Origin: Franzmannia pantelleriensis
GTDB taxonomy: Bacteria > Pseudomonadota > Gammaproteobacteria > Pseudomonadales > Halomonadaceae
Assembly (NCBI RefSeq): GCF_900102875.1
Contig: NZ_FNGH01000003.1
Coordinates: forward strand, 62,001 to 126,000
Reading direction: 5' to 3'
DNA: 64,000 nucleotides
In this document: piece by piece, positions 26,543 to 35,562 of the stretch
How positions within the stretch are numbered: the stretch's first letter is position 1
Layout of the letters: every line of letters starts with the position of its first letter
Made by a program: the position numbers and the translations under genes
The notes under the pieces: generated by a model
Database searches by the model: none
Seen by the model: only the letters and a program-made list of their open reading frames with translations
What the model was told of the DNA's origin: nothing

Positions 26543-27445
26543 TTAGCTGGCGTGTTGGAGCGTCACGGCTTGCCAGAATGTCTCCGCGGCCCTGCCACTG
26601 AGGTCCCGCTCGCGGTAGAGCTTGATGGCAATGGGCACCCGCCACGCGTCGCCACCCGCCGCTACCAGCTTCCCCGCGTCCAGATCGTCCTCCACCAAGG
26701 TGCGCGGCAGCCAGGCCACGCCCCTGCCATCCAGCGCCATGGTGCGCAGCACCGAGGCGGCATGGGCGGTAAAGACCGTATGCACCGCGCAATCGTTCAG
26801 GCGCCGCTCGAAAACCGCACGGATGATGCGCCCCAGGCCTGATTCCTCGCTGTAGTGGAGCAGCGGCGCGCTGGCCCCGCCCCCCAGTGCAAAACGGGCC
26901 GCGCCCGAGTCGTTCGGTAAAGAGACCGGTATCAGCTCGTCGACACCGACCTGAATGGCGAGATAGCTATCCGTGTCCAGTACCCCTGGCGCCAGCGAAT
27001 GGGTGTGGCTCAACACGAACTGCGCTTTGCCCTCCTGCATCAGCGCCTCGCAGCGCTGTAGTACATCCGACATCAGCTGCACCGACTCGAGCGCGGCCGA
27101 GGCTTCCAGGCCGCGCAGCCAGCGTGGCAGAAAGGTGAAGGAGAGCGCGTGGGTAGAGGCCAGGCGCAGTGTCACCGAGCTGGCCTCGGCCACTCGCTGG
27201 GCATCCCCCGGTACCCGTGAGACGCGTGCCAGTAGATCCTGTGCCACGCCGAGAAACCACTCACCGACTTCCGTCAGCCTGGCGGGCTGGGTGCTGCGGT
27301 CGAACAGTTCGGCACCGACCCACGCCTCCAGCGCACGAATGCGGCGGCTGAACGCGGGCTGGGAGCTGTGCCGTTCCTCGGCCGCGCGGGAAAAGTTGCC
27401 GGTTGGCGCCAGGGCCAGAAAGTCTTCGAGCCAGATGAGGTTCAC
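26543..27445 (-). CDS. LysR-type regulator, HypT/YjiE-like
   Basis: 300 residues. The N-terminus (IWLEDFLALAPTGNFSRAAEERHSSQ... at residues 4-30, then AFSRRIRALEAWVGAELFDR) is typical of the HypT/YjiE subgroup, known in E. coli as a hypochlorite-responsive regulator. It is divergent from the D-tartrate dehydratase gene with about 100 bases between, so it probably controls that gene and need not sense hypochlorite. Confidence 0.85.
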   Translation of the reverse strand: MNLIWLEDFLALAPTGNFSRAAEERHSSQPAFSRRIRALEAWVGAELFDRSTQPARLTEVGEWFLGVAQDLLARVSRVPGDAQRVAEASSVTLRLASTHALSFTFLPRWLRGLEASAALESVQLMSDVLQRCEALMQEGKAQFVLSHTHSLAPGVLDTDSYLAIQVGVDELIPVSLPNDSGAARFALGGGASAPLLHYSEESGLGRIIRAVFERRLNDCAVHTVFTAHAASVLRTMALDGRGVAWLPRTLVEDDLDAGKLVAAGGDAWRVPIAIKLYRERDLSGRAAETFWQAVTLQHAS

Positions 27446-27547
27446 TGCCGGTTCGTCCCGTGCATGACATCAGTGAAATTGAGCATTGGCCGCCAGCCCC
27501 TGGGTGAGTCGATCATGGCCTGACGTCGTTACCCTTGGAGACCCAGT

Positions 27548-28714
27548 ATGAAGATCGTCGAGATTCGCGAGAAGACCCTGCCCATCAGTTCCTCCATCCG
27601 CAATGCCTACATCGACTTCAGCAAGATGACCTTGAGCCTGGTGGCCGTTATCACCGACGTGGTGCGCGACGGCAAGCCGGTGGTCGGCTACGGCTTCAAC
27701 TCCAACGGGCGCTACGGCCAGGGCACCCTGATGCGTGAGCGCTTCATCCCCCGGGTGATGGAGGCGACCCCGGAGGACCTGCTCGACGCCAGCGGGCGCA
27801 ATCTCGATCCGCACAAGATCTGGGACGCCATGTTCATCAACGAGAAGCCCGGCGGGCACGGCGAGCGCTCGGTTGCCATGGGCACCATCGACATGGCGGT
27901 CTGGGACGCCGTGGCCAAGATCGAGGAGAAACCGCTGTTCCAGCTGCTGGCCGAGCGCTACGGCAGCGGCCAGCCCGATCCCAAGGTGTTCGTCTACGCG
28001 GCCGGCGGCTACTACTACCCCGGCCAGGATTATCGCAAGCTGCAGGATGAGATGCGCAGCTACATCGACCGCGGCTATAACGTGGTCAAGAAGAAGATCG
28101 GCGGGGCCTCCCTGGAGGAGGACCTGCGCCGCATCGACGCCATCATGGACGTGCTGCAGGATGGTCAGAAACTGTGCGTGGACGCCAACGGCCGCTTCGA
28201 TCTGGAGACCGCCATTGCCTACGCCAAGGCGCTCTCGCAGTACGATCTGTTCTGGTACGAAGAGCCCGGCGACCCGCTCGACTTCGAGCTGCAGGCGACC
28301 CTGCGCAGCTTCTACGCCAACCCCATGGCCACCGGCGAGAACCTCTTCTCGATGCAGGACGCGCGCAACCTGATCCGCTACGGTGGCATGCGCCCCGACC
28401 GCGACTGGCTGCAGTTCGACTGCGCGCTGAGCTACGGTCTGGTCGAGTACCTGCGCACCCTCGACATGCTCAAGGAGCACGGCTGGTCGGCGAGCCGCTG
28501 CATCCCCCACGGCGGCCACCAGATGTCACTCAACATTGCCGCCGGCCTGGGCCTGGGCGGCAATGAGTCCTACCCCGACCTGTTCCAACCCTTCGGCGGC
28601 TTCCCCGATGGCGTACGCGTGGAGAATGGCTTCGTGACCATGCCCGAGCTCCCGGGCATCGGCTTCGAGGGCAAGGCCGACCTCTATCGCGTCATGCAGG
28701 CGCTATCGGCCTGA
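27548..28714 (+). CDS. tarD: D(-)-tartrate dehydratase (enolase superfamily)
   Basis: 388 residues, the same length as Bradyrhizobium TarD. The catalytic lysines lie in VVKKKIGG (Lys181-Lys183), with Asp212, Glu238 and Glu264 as Mg2+ ligands and His321 as the general acid (CIPHGGHQ); these are TarD positions minus one. It should dehydrate D-tartrate to oxaloacetate. The adjacent LysR gene is divergent. GGAG is 8 bases before the ATG. The end overlaps the convergent EamA gene by 12 bases. Confidence 0.92.
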   Translation: MKIVEIREKTLPISSSIRNAYIDFSKMTLSLVAVITDVVRDGKPVVGYGFNSNGRYGQGTLMRERFIPRVMEATPEDLLDASGRNLDPHKIWDAMFINEKPGGHGERSVAMGTIDMAVWDAVAKIEEKPLFQLLAERYGSGQPDPKVFVYAAGGYYYPGQDYRKLQDEMRSYIDRGYNVVKKKIGGASLEEDLRRIDAIMDVLQDGQKLCVDANGRFDLETAIAYAKALSQYDLFWYEEPGDPLDFELQATLRSFYANPMATGENLFSMQDARNLIRYGGMRPDRDWLQFDCALSYGLVEYLRTLDMLKEHGWSASRCIPHGGHQMSLNIAAGLGLGGNESYPDLFQPFGGFPDGVRVENGFVTMPELPGIGFEGKADLYRVMQALSA

Positions 28715-29686
28715 CCGCAGCTCTGGCCTTGCCGTCAGCTCGTCCTGAGGATGAGCGGAGGGGCCGTCATCAGCCTCGGCGATCACTCGCTGCGGATCCG
28801 GGGCGCCGTCGGCCACCTTGCGGCGCTGCCGTAGCAGGTCCAGCAGGCCACTGCCGAGCAAGGCGAGCAGGATCAGGCCGCCACCGGCGAAGGCCAGTGC
28901 GGGTGGCACCTCGCCGACCCACCACCACACCAGCAGGGTACCCACCAGGGTCTCCAGCAGCATCACCAGGCTGGCCTCGGCGCCGGACAGGTAGCGGGGC
29001 CCGGTCTGGATCAGATAGTAGGCCGCCGGCAGAAACACCAGCCCCATCAGCAACAGGCGTAGCAGGTCCGACGAAGAGGGCAGCTGCATGCCGCCCATGG
29101 CCAGGGCCGGCAGCAGCATCACCAGACAGCCCAAGGGCAGGATCACGGTGGTATCCACGCCGCGTTGGGCGCTGGCCACGGTCATGTTGACGGCGATCGA
29201 CAGCGGAATCGCCAAGGCCACCACCATGCCCAGCAGCGAGCCCTGTTCCATCTCACCGACAGCCATCAGCCCGGCTCCCAGTACGCAGAGCAGTATCACG
29301 ATCCAGGTTTGTACCCGGAGTCGCTGACTGAATAGCAGCAGTCCCAACACGCCCGCCACCAAGGGAGCCAGGTTCTGGATCACCAGCACATTGCCGGCGG
29401 CGGTAAGGCGCACCGCGGCCACGAAACCCCAGGCACTGCCGGCAAAGGCCAGTGGGCACCACAGGGCGGCCGGGCCACAGGCGCGCAAGGCGCGGGGCAG
29501 CCCGCGACCATAGCGGGCCAGCGCCACCAGACCCAGCATCATGCCCAACAGCAGCGCCCGCCAGAACACGAAAACCTCCACCTCGACCTGAGTGTCCTTG
29601 ACGAAGAGGGCGTCCGGCGAGAGCAACAGCACCCCAGCGCCGGTGATCAGGTAGCCACGGGCGCGCCTGGGAAGTCCTTGCCACAT
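28703..29686 (-). CDS. EamA/DMT-family transporter
   Basis: 327 residues with ten hydrophobic helices arranged as two EamA repeats (LITGAGVLLLSPDALFV at the start, PLSIAVNMTVASA at the start of the second). C-terminal tail after residue 290 is charged and not part of the domain. The family exports metabolites such as amino acids. ATG 29686 has AAGGAGAGG in front. Substrate unknown. Confidence 0.85.
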   Translation of the reverse strand: MWQGLPRRARGYLITGAGVLLLSPDALFVKDTQVEVEVFVFWRALLLGMMLGLVALARYGRGLPRALRACGPAALWCPLAFAGSAWGFVAAVRLTAAGNVLVIQNLAPLVAGVLGLLLFSQRLRVQTWIVILLCVLGAGLMAVGEMEQGSLLGMVVALAIPLSIAVNMTVASAQRGVDTTVILPLGCLVMLLPALAMGGMQLPSSSDLLRLLLMGLVFLPAAYYLIQTGPRYLSGAEASLVMLLETLVGTLLVWWWVGEVPPALAFAGGGLILLALLGSGLLDLLRQRRKVADGAPDPQRVIAEADDGPSAHPQDELTARPELRSGR

Positions 29687-29907
29687 GAGGCCTCTCCTTG
29701 AACAGCAGTTCCGCCAGTCTCGACGGTTACCAGAAAAGCGCAGGCCGGAAAGCGTACCGAGGCTGCCTGGTCGCGACATGCCAAGCTGCTCACTGTGCAT
29801 GGCTGCGCTGGGGATAGTCCCCACAGCGCAAGGAACTTGGGATAGGGTAAGCAGCAGTCGAGCGCCACGCTGCGTTCACCCCCCATCGTTGCCAGGAAAC
29901 GTCTTGT

Positions 29908-30843
29908 ATGTTGAATTCCCGTGCGCTTGCCTATCTGAATGAAGTGAGTCGGCGCGGTTCATTGCGACGCGCTGCTGCTCACTTGAACGTCGATCCCTCG
30001 GCCATCAGCCGCCAGCTCAAGCAGCTTGAGGAAGAGCTGGGCGTTCGAGTATGCGAGCGCTATGGCGGCGGCATGCGCACCACGGAAGCTGGCAAGCTAT
30101 TGGTGCACTATTTCCATGCGCAGCGCTCAGCGGAGGAGGCGGTGCTGTCGCAGCTGGTTGCGCTTCAGGGCGTTGCCCGAGGGGAGGTGCGGATTGCCGT
30201 TGGCGAAGGCTTTATTGCCGACCTCATCGACGCCCCGATGAATGCCTTCATGAACGCTTTTCCCGGCATAGAAGTGGAAATCCGCATGGCCGGCGTCAAT
30301 GAGGCCATGTCACTGCTGAAGGACAGCGAGGTGGACCTGGCCTTGCTCTACGCGCCGCCCGTCGACCCGGTGCTTCACTGCCACGTCGAGACACGTCAGC
30401 CCCTCGATGTGATCGTGCCTCCCGACCACCCCCTCCTGACCCTGACGCGTCCCTTGAGGTTGCGGGACTTGGCTGATTGGCCCCTGGCACTCATGGATAA
30501 TCCCTTCGGCATGCGCCAGATGGTCAACATGGTGGCCCACCAGGAGCGGGTGCATCTCAAGGCCAGGCTGCACACCAACTCCGTGGCGGTGCTGAAGAAC
30601 TTCGTACGCTCCGGCATCGGCGTGACGTTCATGCCGGAATTGACGGTGATGGATGAAATCGAGCGTGGCGAGATTCACCGCCTGCCTTTGTCGTACCCGA
30701 TCATGAGCGAGGCGCGTGCCCAGATCGTGAGCCTGGACGGACGCGAACTGAGCGTGGCCGCCCAAACCTGCTTGACCCACCTTAGCCAGGGGATGCGCTT
30801 CTTCCGCGGCGATGCGCCAAGGCTGCTGACCGAGCAGGTCTGA
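29908..30843 (+). CDS. LysR-type regulator upstream of the TRAP operon
   Basis: 311 residues: an N-terminal helix-turn-helix (ALAYLNEVSRRGSLRRAAAHLNVDPSA... from residue 6) and a LysR effector domain. AGGA lies 9 bases before ATG. It points in the same direction as the TRAP transporter genes 92 bases downstream, so it probably controls them or shares an operon; the effector would then be the transported compound. Confidence 0.87.
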   Translation: MLNSRALAYLNEVSRRGSLRRAAAHLNVDPSAISRQLKQLEEELGVRVCERYGGGMRTTEAGKLLVHYFHAQRSAEEAVLSQLVALQGVARGEVRIAVGEGFIADLIDAPMNAFMNAFPGIEVEIRMAGVNEAMSLLKDSEVDLALLYAPPVDPVLHCHVETRQPLDVIVPPDHPLLTLTRPLRLRDLADWPLALMDNPFGMRQMVNMVAHQERVHLKARLHTNSVAVLKNFVRSGIGVTFMPELTVMDEIERGEIHRLPLSYPIMSEARAQIVSLDGRELSVAAQTCLTHLSQGMRFFRGDAPRLLTEQV

Positions 30844-30935
30844 ATGTTGCTTTATTAGCAACGCTTTGGGTATTGCATAGTCAACGGATCAATCCATACC
30901 CTGCTAATGTCTTACCAATAACAAGGAGCTTGTCG

Positions 30936-31973
30936 ATGACCGTCTCGACGTCTTTTCCGCTGACTGCCCTGGCGTCTGCCTGCCTGCTGGGGAGTGCATT
31001 GCTCACTGGCCAGGCCATGGCCGCGACCACCATCAACCTGAGCTACAACGGCGCACCCGATCCCGACAAGAATGCCGTGCATGTCTTTGCCACCAACCTC
31101 AAGGAACTGGTGGAAGACAAGACCGATGGCGAGATCCTGCTGGAACTCTATCCCAACAGCATGCTGGGAGAGGAAGAGGATCGCATGGAGCAGACCATGA
31201 ACACGCCCAAGCTGAACGTGGCATCGTTCGCAGGCGTCTCACCGCTGGTCGATGAAATCTTCGTCAGTGCGATTCCGTTCCTGTTCGATGACTTTGACGA
31301 CGCTCGTACCTTCTTCGATGAGGGCGGCTACTGGCGTGAGGTGGAGGCTACCCTCAAAGAGCGTGCCGGTGTCGATATGTTGGCGGTGGTAGAGGAGGGG
31401 GGCTTCCTGGCCTTTACCAACGATGAGCGGCCGATTACCCATCCCGATGACTTCGAAGGGCTTCGCTTCCGCGCCATGGATCCCAGCCAGGTCGCGCTGT
31501 ATGAATCCTTCGGTGCATCAGGGACACCGATTCCCTGGACGGAAGTGTACATGTCGCTACGCACCGGCGTTGCCGATGGCCAGATGAACCCGCCGATGTA
31601 CATCATCCTGGGCAGCCTTTACGAGGTGCAGGACTACCTGACGCTGGCCAACATCCAGTACTCCAACCAGTTCCTGGTCGGCAACAGCCAGATGATCGAG
31701 GGGTGGGACGACGAGGTGCGCGACGCCTTCATGGAAGCCGTTGCCGAGGCTAACCATAACGCCCGGGTTCACAACGAGTCCCAGGTGGAGGAACGTATCG
31801 CCTTCCTCGAAGAGCAGGGCATGGAGGTGATCCGCCCCTCCGAGGACGACCTGGCAGCCTTCCGTGATATTGGCCAGCCGGCCTACTTGGAGTGGCTGTC
31901 CGATCGTGGCATCGAACAGCGCTGGATCGATATGGCGCTCGAAGATGCCGGCATGAGCGATCTTCTCGACTGA
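30936..31973 (+). CDS. TRAP transporter solute-binding protein (DctP family)
   Basis: 345 residues with a signal peptide cleaved after AMA (about residue 29). DctP-family marks include NAVHVFATNLKELVEDKT, LELYPNSMLGEEEDRMEQ, GFLAFTNDERPITHPDDF and GLRFRAMDPSQVALYESFGA with the conserved ligand-binding Arg. It captures a carboxylate-containing solute in the periplasm for a Na+-driven TRAP permease. AAGGAG 7 bases upstream supports ATG 30936; the frame is open a further 21 codons upstream. Confidence 0.93.
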   Translation: MTVSTSFPLTALASACLLGSALLTGQAMAATTINLSYNGAPDPDKNAVHVFATNLKELVEDKTDGEILLELYPNSMLGEEEDRMEQTMNTPKLNVASFAGVSPLVDEIFVSAIPFLFDDFDDARTFFDEGGYWREVEATLKERAGVDMLAVVEEGGFLAFTNDERPITHPDDFEGLRFRAMDPSQVALYESFGASGTPIPWTEVYMSLRTGVADGQMNPPMYIILGSLYEVQDYLTLANIQYSNQFLVGNSQMIEGWDDEVRDAFMEAVAEANHNARVHNESQVEERIAFLEEQGMEVIRPSEDDLAAFRDIGQPAYLEWLSDRGIEQRWIDMALEDAGMSDLLD

Positions 31974-31995
31974 TCCGGGCCGCCAGGACTATTCG

Positions 31996-32018
31996 GGGCC
32001 GGTATGTCCGGCCCTTTT
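31996..32018 (+). terminator. Attenuator-like hairpin between dctP and dctQ
   Basis: A perfect 7-bp stem (GGGCCGG / CCGGCCC, loop TATGT) is followed by TTTT. Placed after the binding-protein gene and before the permeases, it would trim most transcripts so that the binding protein outnumbers the membrane subunits. An ATG at 32004 falls in its loop, which argues against that start for dctQ. Confidence 0.7.
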
Positions 32019-32036
32019 CCCTACAGGACGTTCATC

Positions 32037-32531
32037 ATGTCGTCACTGCGCCATCGCGTGCTGGCGATCAGTCGACCTTTGTCGCTGACACTCGCCGCCA
32101 GCCTGCTCTTCATCAACTTGTGCGCCATTCTGTATGGCGTCTTCATGCGCTACTTCGCCGGTGGCGCACCGATCTGGACCGATGAGCTCGCTCGGTTCCT
32201 GATCATCGGCACGGTCATGCTCGCCGCCGGTGCCGTCTGGGTAGAGGGCGGCCATATGCGTGTGGCGCTGATCGAGCGTCTGCTGCCGCCTGCGCTGACT
32301 CGCCTGCTGAATATCTACCAGTGGCTGCTGACGCTTGGCATTGCGCTGGGTGGTGCCTGGGTCAGCTACCGTTACGCCCTCTCCGTCAGCATGTTCACCA
32401 CCTCGGGGCTGGGCATTAGCCGCACGGTTCCTCTCATGTCGCTGCCCATCGGCTTTGCCCTGCTGGCCTGGCATGTGCTCTGGTACGGCCCCGCCCCCCT
32501 GCGGGTCGCGACGGAGGACGCTGCATCATGA
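32037..32531 (+). CDS. TRAP transporter small permease (DctQ family)
   Basis: About 164 residues with four membrane helices, including the DctQ block MRYFAGGAPIWTDELARFLIIG in helix 2. It forms the small membrane subunit with DctM. AGGA lies 9 bases before ATG 32037. It overlaps dctM by 4 bases (ATGA). Confidence 0.9.
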   Translation: MSSLRHRVLAISRPLSLTLAASLLFINLCAILYGVFMRYFAGGAPIWTDELARFLIIGTVMLAAGAVWVEGGHMRVALIERLLPPALTRLLNIYQWLLTLGIALGGAWVSYRYALSVSMFTTSGLGISRTVPLMSLPIGFALLAWHVLWYGPAPLRVATEDAAS

Positions 32532-33805
32532 TCTTGACCATGCTGGCGGTGTTTCTGGGCCATGTGCTGCTCGGCCTGCCCTTGTTCATCGCGCTGCTCA
32601 CGACGGCGCTGGTCGGCTTCTTCTTCGTCGACCCGAGCATGATTCCGCGGATGATGCCCCAGCAGTACTTCGGGGGTATCAATGTCTTCTCGCTGATGGC
32701 GATTCCCCTGTTCATCCTGGCGGGTAACCTGATGAACGTCAGCGGGCTGACCGAGCGCCTGATGGGGCTGGCGCGCCTGCTGGTGGGGCATTTCCGCGGA
32801 GGGATGGGCCACGTCAACGTCGTCTCCAGCGTGTTCTTTGCCGGCGTCAATGGCTCCGCGGTGGCCGACACCTCGGCGCTGGGCTCGCTGCTGGTACCGG
32901 CGATGGAGCGGGAAGGGTATTCACGCGCCTTTGCGGCTGGTCTCACGGCGGGTAGTTCGCTGATCGGGCCCATCATTCCGCCCAGTATCTTTATGATTCT
33001 CTACGCGTCGCTGACCAACACCTCGGTGGGGGACCTGTTCCTGGCCGGGGTGATCCCGGGCCTGCTGTTGGGGGTGGCGTTCATGGCCATGAACGCCTGG
33101 TACGCGTGGCGCAACGGCCTGCCGAAGCGCGGCCAGTTGCCGAAGGCCAGGGAGCTTGGGCTGGCAGCGGTCGCCGCCCTGCCGGCGCTGGTGGCGCCAT
33201 TCATCATCGTGGCCGGCATCGTCATGGGCGTTGTCACACCGACCGAGTCGGGTGCCTTGACCGCCCTGTATGTCGCGCTGTGTGGCATCGTGCTGGGCGG
33301 GCTACGGCTGCCTCAGTTCTGGCAGGCGATTGTCGATACTTCGCGTCTCACCTCGGCGATCTTCCTGATCATGGCGGCATCGGCCACCATCAGCTGGCTA
33401 CTCTCCTACGCTCAGGTGCCGGCGCAGTTCGTCTCACTGCTCTCGCCCTACATCGATAACGCCTTCTTGATCCTGCTGATGCTCAGCGCCATCACCTTCA
33501 TCACCGGGATGTTCATGGAGGAGGTCTCGTCGCTGATGCTGCTCACGCCGATCTTTACGCCGGTCGCCATGATGGCCGGGATCGACCCCGTGCACCTGGG
33601 CATCGTCATCACGCTCAACATTACCATCGCCCTGATCACGCCACCCATGGGGGCCTGCGTGTTCGTGGCAGCGGCAGTCAGCCGGCTGGAGATCGTCTCG
33701 CTGTTTCGGACCATCTGGCCGTTCGTGCTGACGGCCATCGCGGTCCAACTGCTGCTGATCCTGTTCCCCCCGCTCACCTTGTGGCTGCCCCATGTCCTTG
33801 GATAA
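32528..33805 (+). CDS. TRAP transporter large permease (DctM family)
   Basis: 425 residues with about 12 membrane helices. Family signatures are seen: IPLFILAGNLMNVSGLTERL, GGMGHVNVVSSVFFAGVNGSAVADTSALGS, AGSSLIGPIIPPSIFMILYASLTN and PTESGALTALYV. It carries out Na+-coupled uptake with the DctPQ partners. Its start overlaps dctQ, and its end overlaps the dipeptidase-like gene by 14 bases. Confidence 0.95.
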   Translation: MILTMLAVFLGHVLLGLPLFIALLTTALVGFFFVDPSMIPRMMPQQYFGGINVFSLMAIPLFILAGNLMNVSGLTERLMGLARLLVGHFRGGMGHVNVVSSVFFAGVNGSAVADTSALGSLLVPAMEREGYSRAFAAGLTAGSSLIGPIIPPSIFMILYASLTNTSVGDLFLAGVIPGLLLGVAFMAMNAWYAWRNGLPKRGQLPKARELGLAAVAALPALVAPFIIVAGIVMGVVTPTESGALTALYVALCGIVLGGLRLPQFWQAIVDTSRLTSAIFLIMAASATISWLLSYAQVPAQFVSLLSPYIDNAFLILLMLSAITFITGMFMEEVSSLMLLTPIFTPVAMMAGIDPVHLGIVITLNITIALITPPMGACVFVAAAVSRLEIVSLFRTIWPFVLTAIAVQLLLILFPPLTLWLPHVLG

Positions 33806-34589
33806 GACCATGCCGACCTGCAACTCCCCAACTGCCGACGGCGCCCCATTGCCCCGGGTCCCCAGCCTGGAGGCTCCCGAGTGGGAGCGTGTGTCGGCGC
33901 TACCAATCTCAGAGTGTGGTGAGCGGCTCATTCCGATGAGCCTTGCACCCGAACCCGTCAAGGTGTTCCCCGCCTATGCGCGCCTGGGTATCCCCGGCGC
34001 CGTACCCGAGTGCTTCGTGCGCGAAGGGGTCTACCGCGCGCTGCTGCAAGCCGCCCGGCAGTTACCCGAGGGCGTCGGCATGGTGGTGCTCGATGGCTGG
34101 CGGCCGTGGCGCGTGCAGCAGTATCTGTTCGATACCCTGCATGAAGCGATCCACCACCATCACCCTTCTCTGGATGAAGGGGAGCTCATGGTCCGCACTC
34201 GCGAGTTCGTGTCACTGCCGAGTCGTGATCCACTGGCGCCGAGCCCGCATCTGACCGGTGGCGCCGTGGATGTGACCCTCTGCGATGCCGACGGCATGCC
34301 CCTCGACATGGGGACACAGTTCGATGAAGCCATCCCCGCCTCGCACACCGATCACTTCGAGTCCCTTACGGCGCTGAGCGCGGCGCAGCGCCAGGCGTGT
34401 AATAACCGTCGCCTGCTCTACCATGTGATGCAGGAAGCGGGGTTTACCAACCTGCCCAGCGAGTGGTGGCACTACGATTACGGCGATCAGCTCTGGGCCC
34501 ACTACCGCGGGAGCGGTGTCGCCCGTTACGGCCCGGCTGAGCTCGACACTATCGAAAGTCGCTGGCGCCGACAGTTTGCAGATAGGTAG
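33792..34589 (+). CDS. VanX/DdpX-like D-Ala-D-Ala dipeptidase (M15D)
   Basis: 265 residues. The zinc peptidase motifs are present: DGWRPWRVQQ (substrate-binding Arg), SPHLTGGAVDVTL (SxHxxGxAxD with metal His and Asp) and EWWHYDYGD (catalytic Glu and metal His). Such enzymes split D-Ala-D-Ala for nutrition or wall recycling; E. coli ddpX is in an operon with a dipeptide ABC transporter. Here the partner is a TRAP transporter. ATG 33792 overlaps dctM; ATG 33810 is an alternative. No signal peptide, so it acts in the cytosol. Confidence 0.9.
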   Translation: MSLDKTMPTCNSPTADGAPLPRVPSLEAPEWERVSALPISECGERLIPMSLAPEPVKVFPAYARLGIPGAVPECFVREGVYRALLQAARQLPEGVGMVVLDGWRPWRVQQYLFDTLHEAIHHHHPSLDEGELMVRTREFVSLPSRDPLAPSPHLTGGAVDVTLCDADGMPLDMGTQFDEAIPASHTDHFESLTALSAAQRQACNNRRLLYHVMQEAGFTNLPSEWWHYDYGDQLWAHYRGSGVARYGPAELDTIESRWRRQFADR

Positions 34590-34614
34590 CGCTTAGCATC
34601 AGCGCTGATCCGCG

Positions 34615-35442
34615 TTAATTACCATCGGCCGAGTAGGCTACTTCGCGTTGAGCCTCGAGGGCTTGGAGCCGTTCTTCCAACGCCTGTTTGATGCCGGTAT
34701 ACGCCGAGCTACCGAGCGCCAGCCGCAAGGGGGGATTCGGCTCGTCGGAGGTGGCGATCATGGCGTCTACCGTCCTGGCGGCATCGCCCTTTATCTCGAA
34801 GCTGCCATCTGCCACGGCACGCCTGACGTCGCCCGCCGGCGTTGCCTCATAGACCTCCATGGGCGTTCCGTGCACGAGCCCGGTGGCGAAGTCGGTCGCA
34901 GTGGGGCCCGGTTCCACAATGATGAAATCGATGCCGAGCGGCGCCACGTCCTGGGCCGTCGATTCGACGAAACCCTCGATGCCCCACTTGGTGGCGTGAT
35001 AGAGCGAGAAGTTGGGATAGGCCTTCTGACCGCCTTCCGAGGAGACCTGCACGATGCGCCCGCCCCCCTGGGCGCGCAGGTGGGGTAGTACCGTGCGAAT
35101 CAACTGGATCGACCCGGTGAGATTGGTCGCGATCTGGTGGTCGATCTGCTCGTCGCTGAGCTCTTCGGCGGCGCCGAAGAGGCCATAGCCGGCGTTGGAC
35201 ACCACCACGTCGATACGTCCCATGCGAGTAAAGGCTTCGCGGGTGACCTCGCGAATCCTTGATACGTCGGTGAGGTCGAGTGTCAGCACCGTGAGGCGTT
35301 CGCCATGGCGCTGCTGTAGTTCGTCGAGCACGCCTTCCCGGCGCAACGTGGCGACCACGCGGTCGCCGCGGGCCAGCACGCGTTCTGTCATCAACCGGCC
35401 AAGGCCTGAGGATGCCCCGGTAATCAGCCATGTCTTGCTCAT
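34615..35442 (-). CDS. SDR family oxidoreductase
   Basis: 275 residues of the classical SDR fold: TGASSGLG at residues 8-15, an Arg after beta 2 suggesting NADP, SNAGYG, catalytic Ser and YHATK (SLYHATKWGIEGF). The longer C-terminus with EVYEATPAGD resembles the group that includes 17-beta-hydroxysteroid-like reductases. ATG 35442 starts MSKTWLI at the first strand. It is divergent from a LysR gene. Confidence 0.9.
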   Translation of the reverse strand: MSKTWLITGASSGLGRLMTERVLARGDRVVATLRREGVLDELQQRHGERLTVLTLDLTDVSRIREVTREAFTRMGRIDVVVSNAGYGLFGAAEELSDEQIDHQIATNLTGSIQLIRTVLPHLRAQGGGRIVQVSSEGGQKAYPNFSLYHATKWGIEGFVESTAQDVAPLGIDFIIVEPGPTATDFATGLVHGTPMEVYEATPAGDVRRAVADGSFEIKGDAARTVDAMIATSDEPNPPLRLALGSSAYTGIKQALEERLQALEAQREVAYSADGN

Positions 35443-35562
35443 CGTTACGTTCCTTACGTCGGGTGGATTGACCATTTCATGGTGGCGCACCCGATTGGCA
35501 AGAAGAACTAGGCTAATATGGTACGAACTAGTGAATAATGTTCACCAATAAGCAGGCTGAAC

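Noticed and set aside
32004-32036. dctQ start at ATG 32004
   Set aside because: The ATG lies in the loop of a terminator-like hairpin and the extra residues are not like DctQ N-termini; ATG 32037 has an AGGA site.
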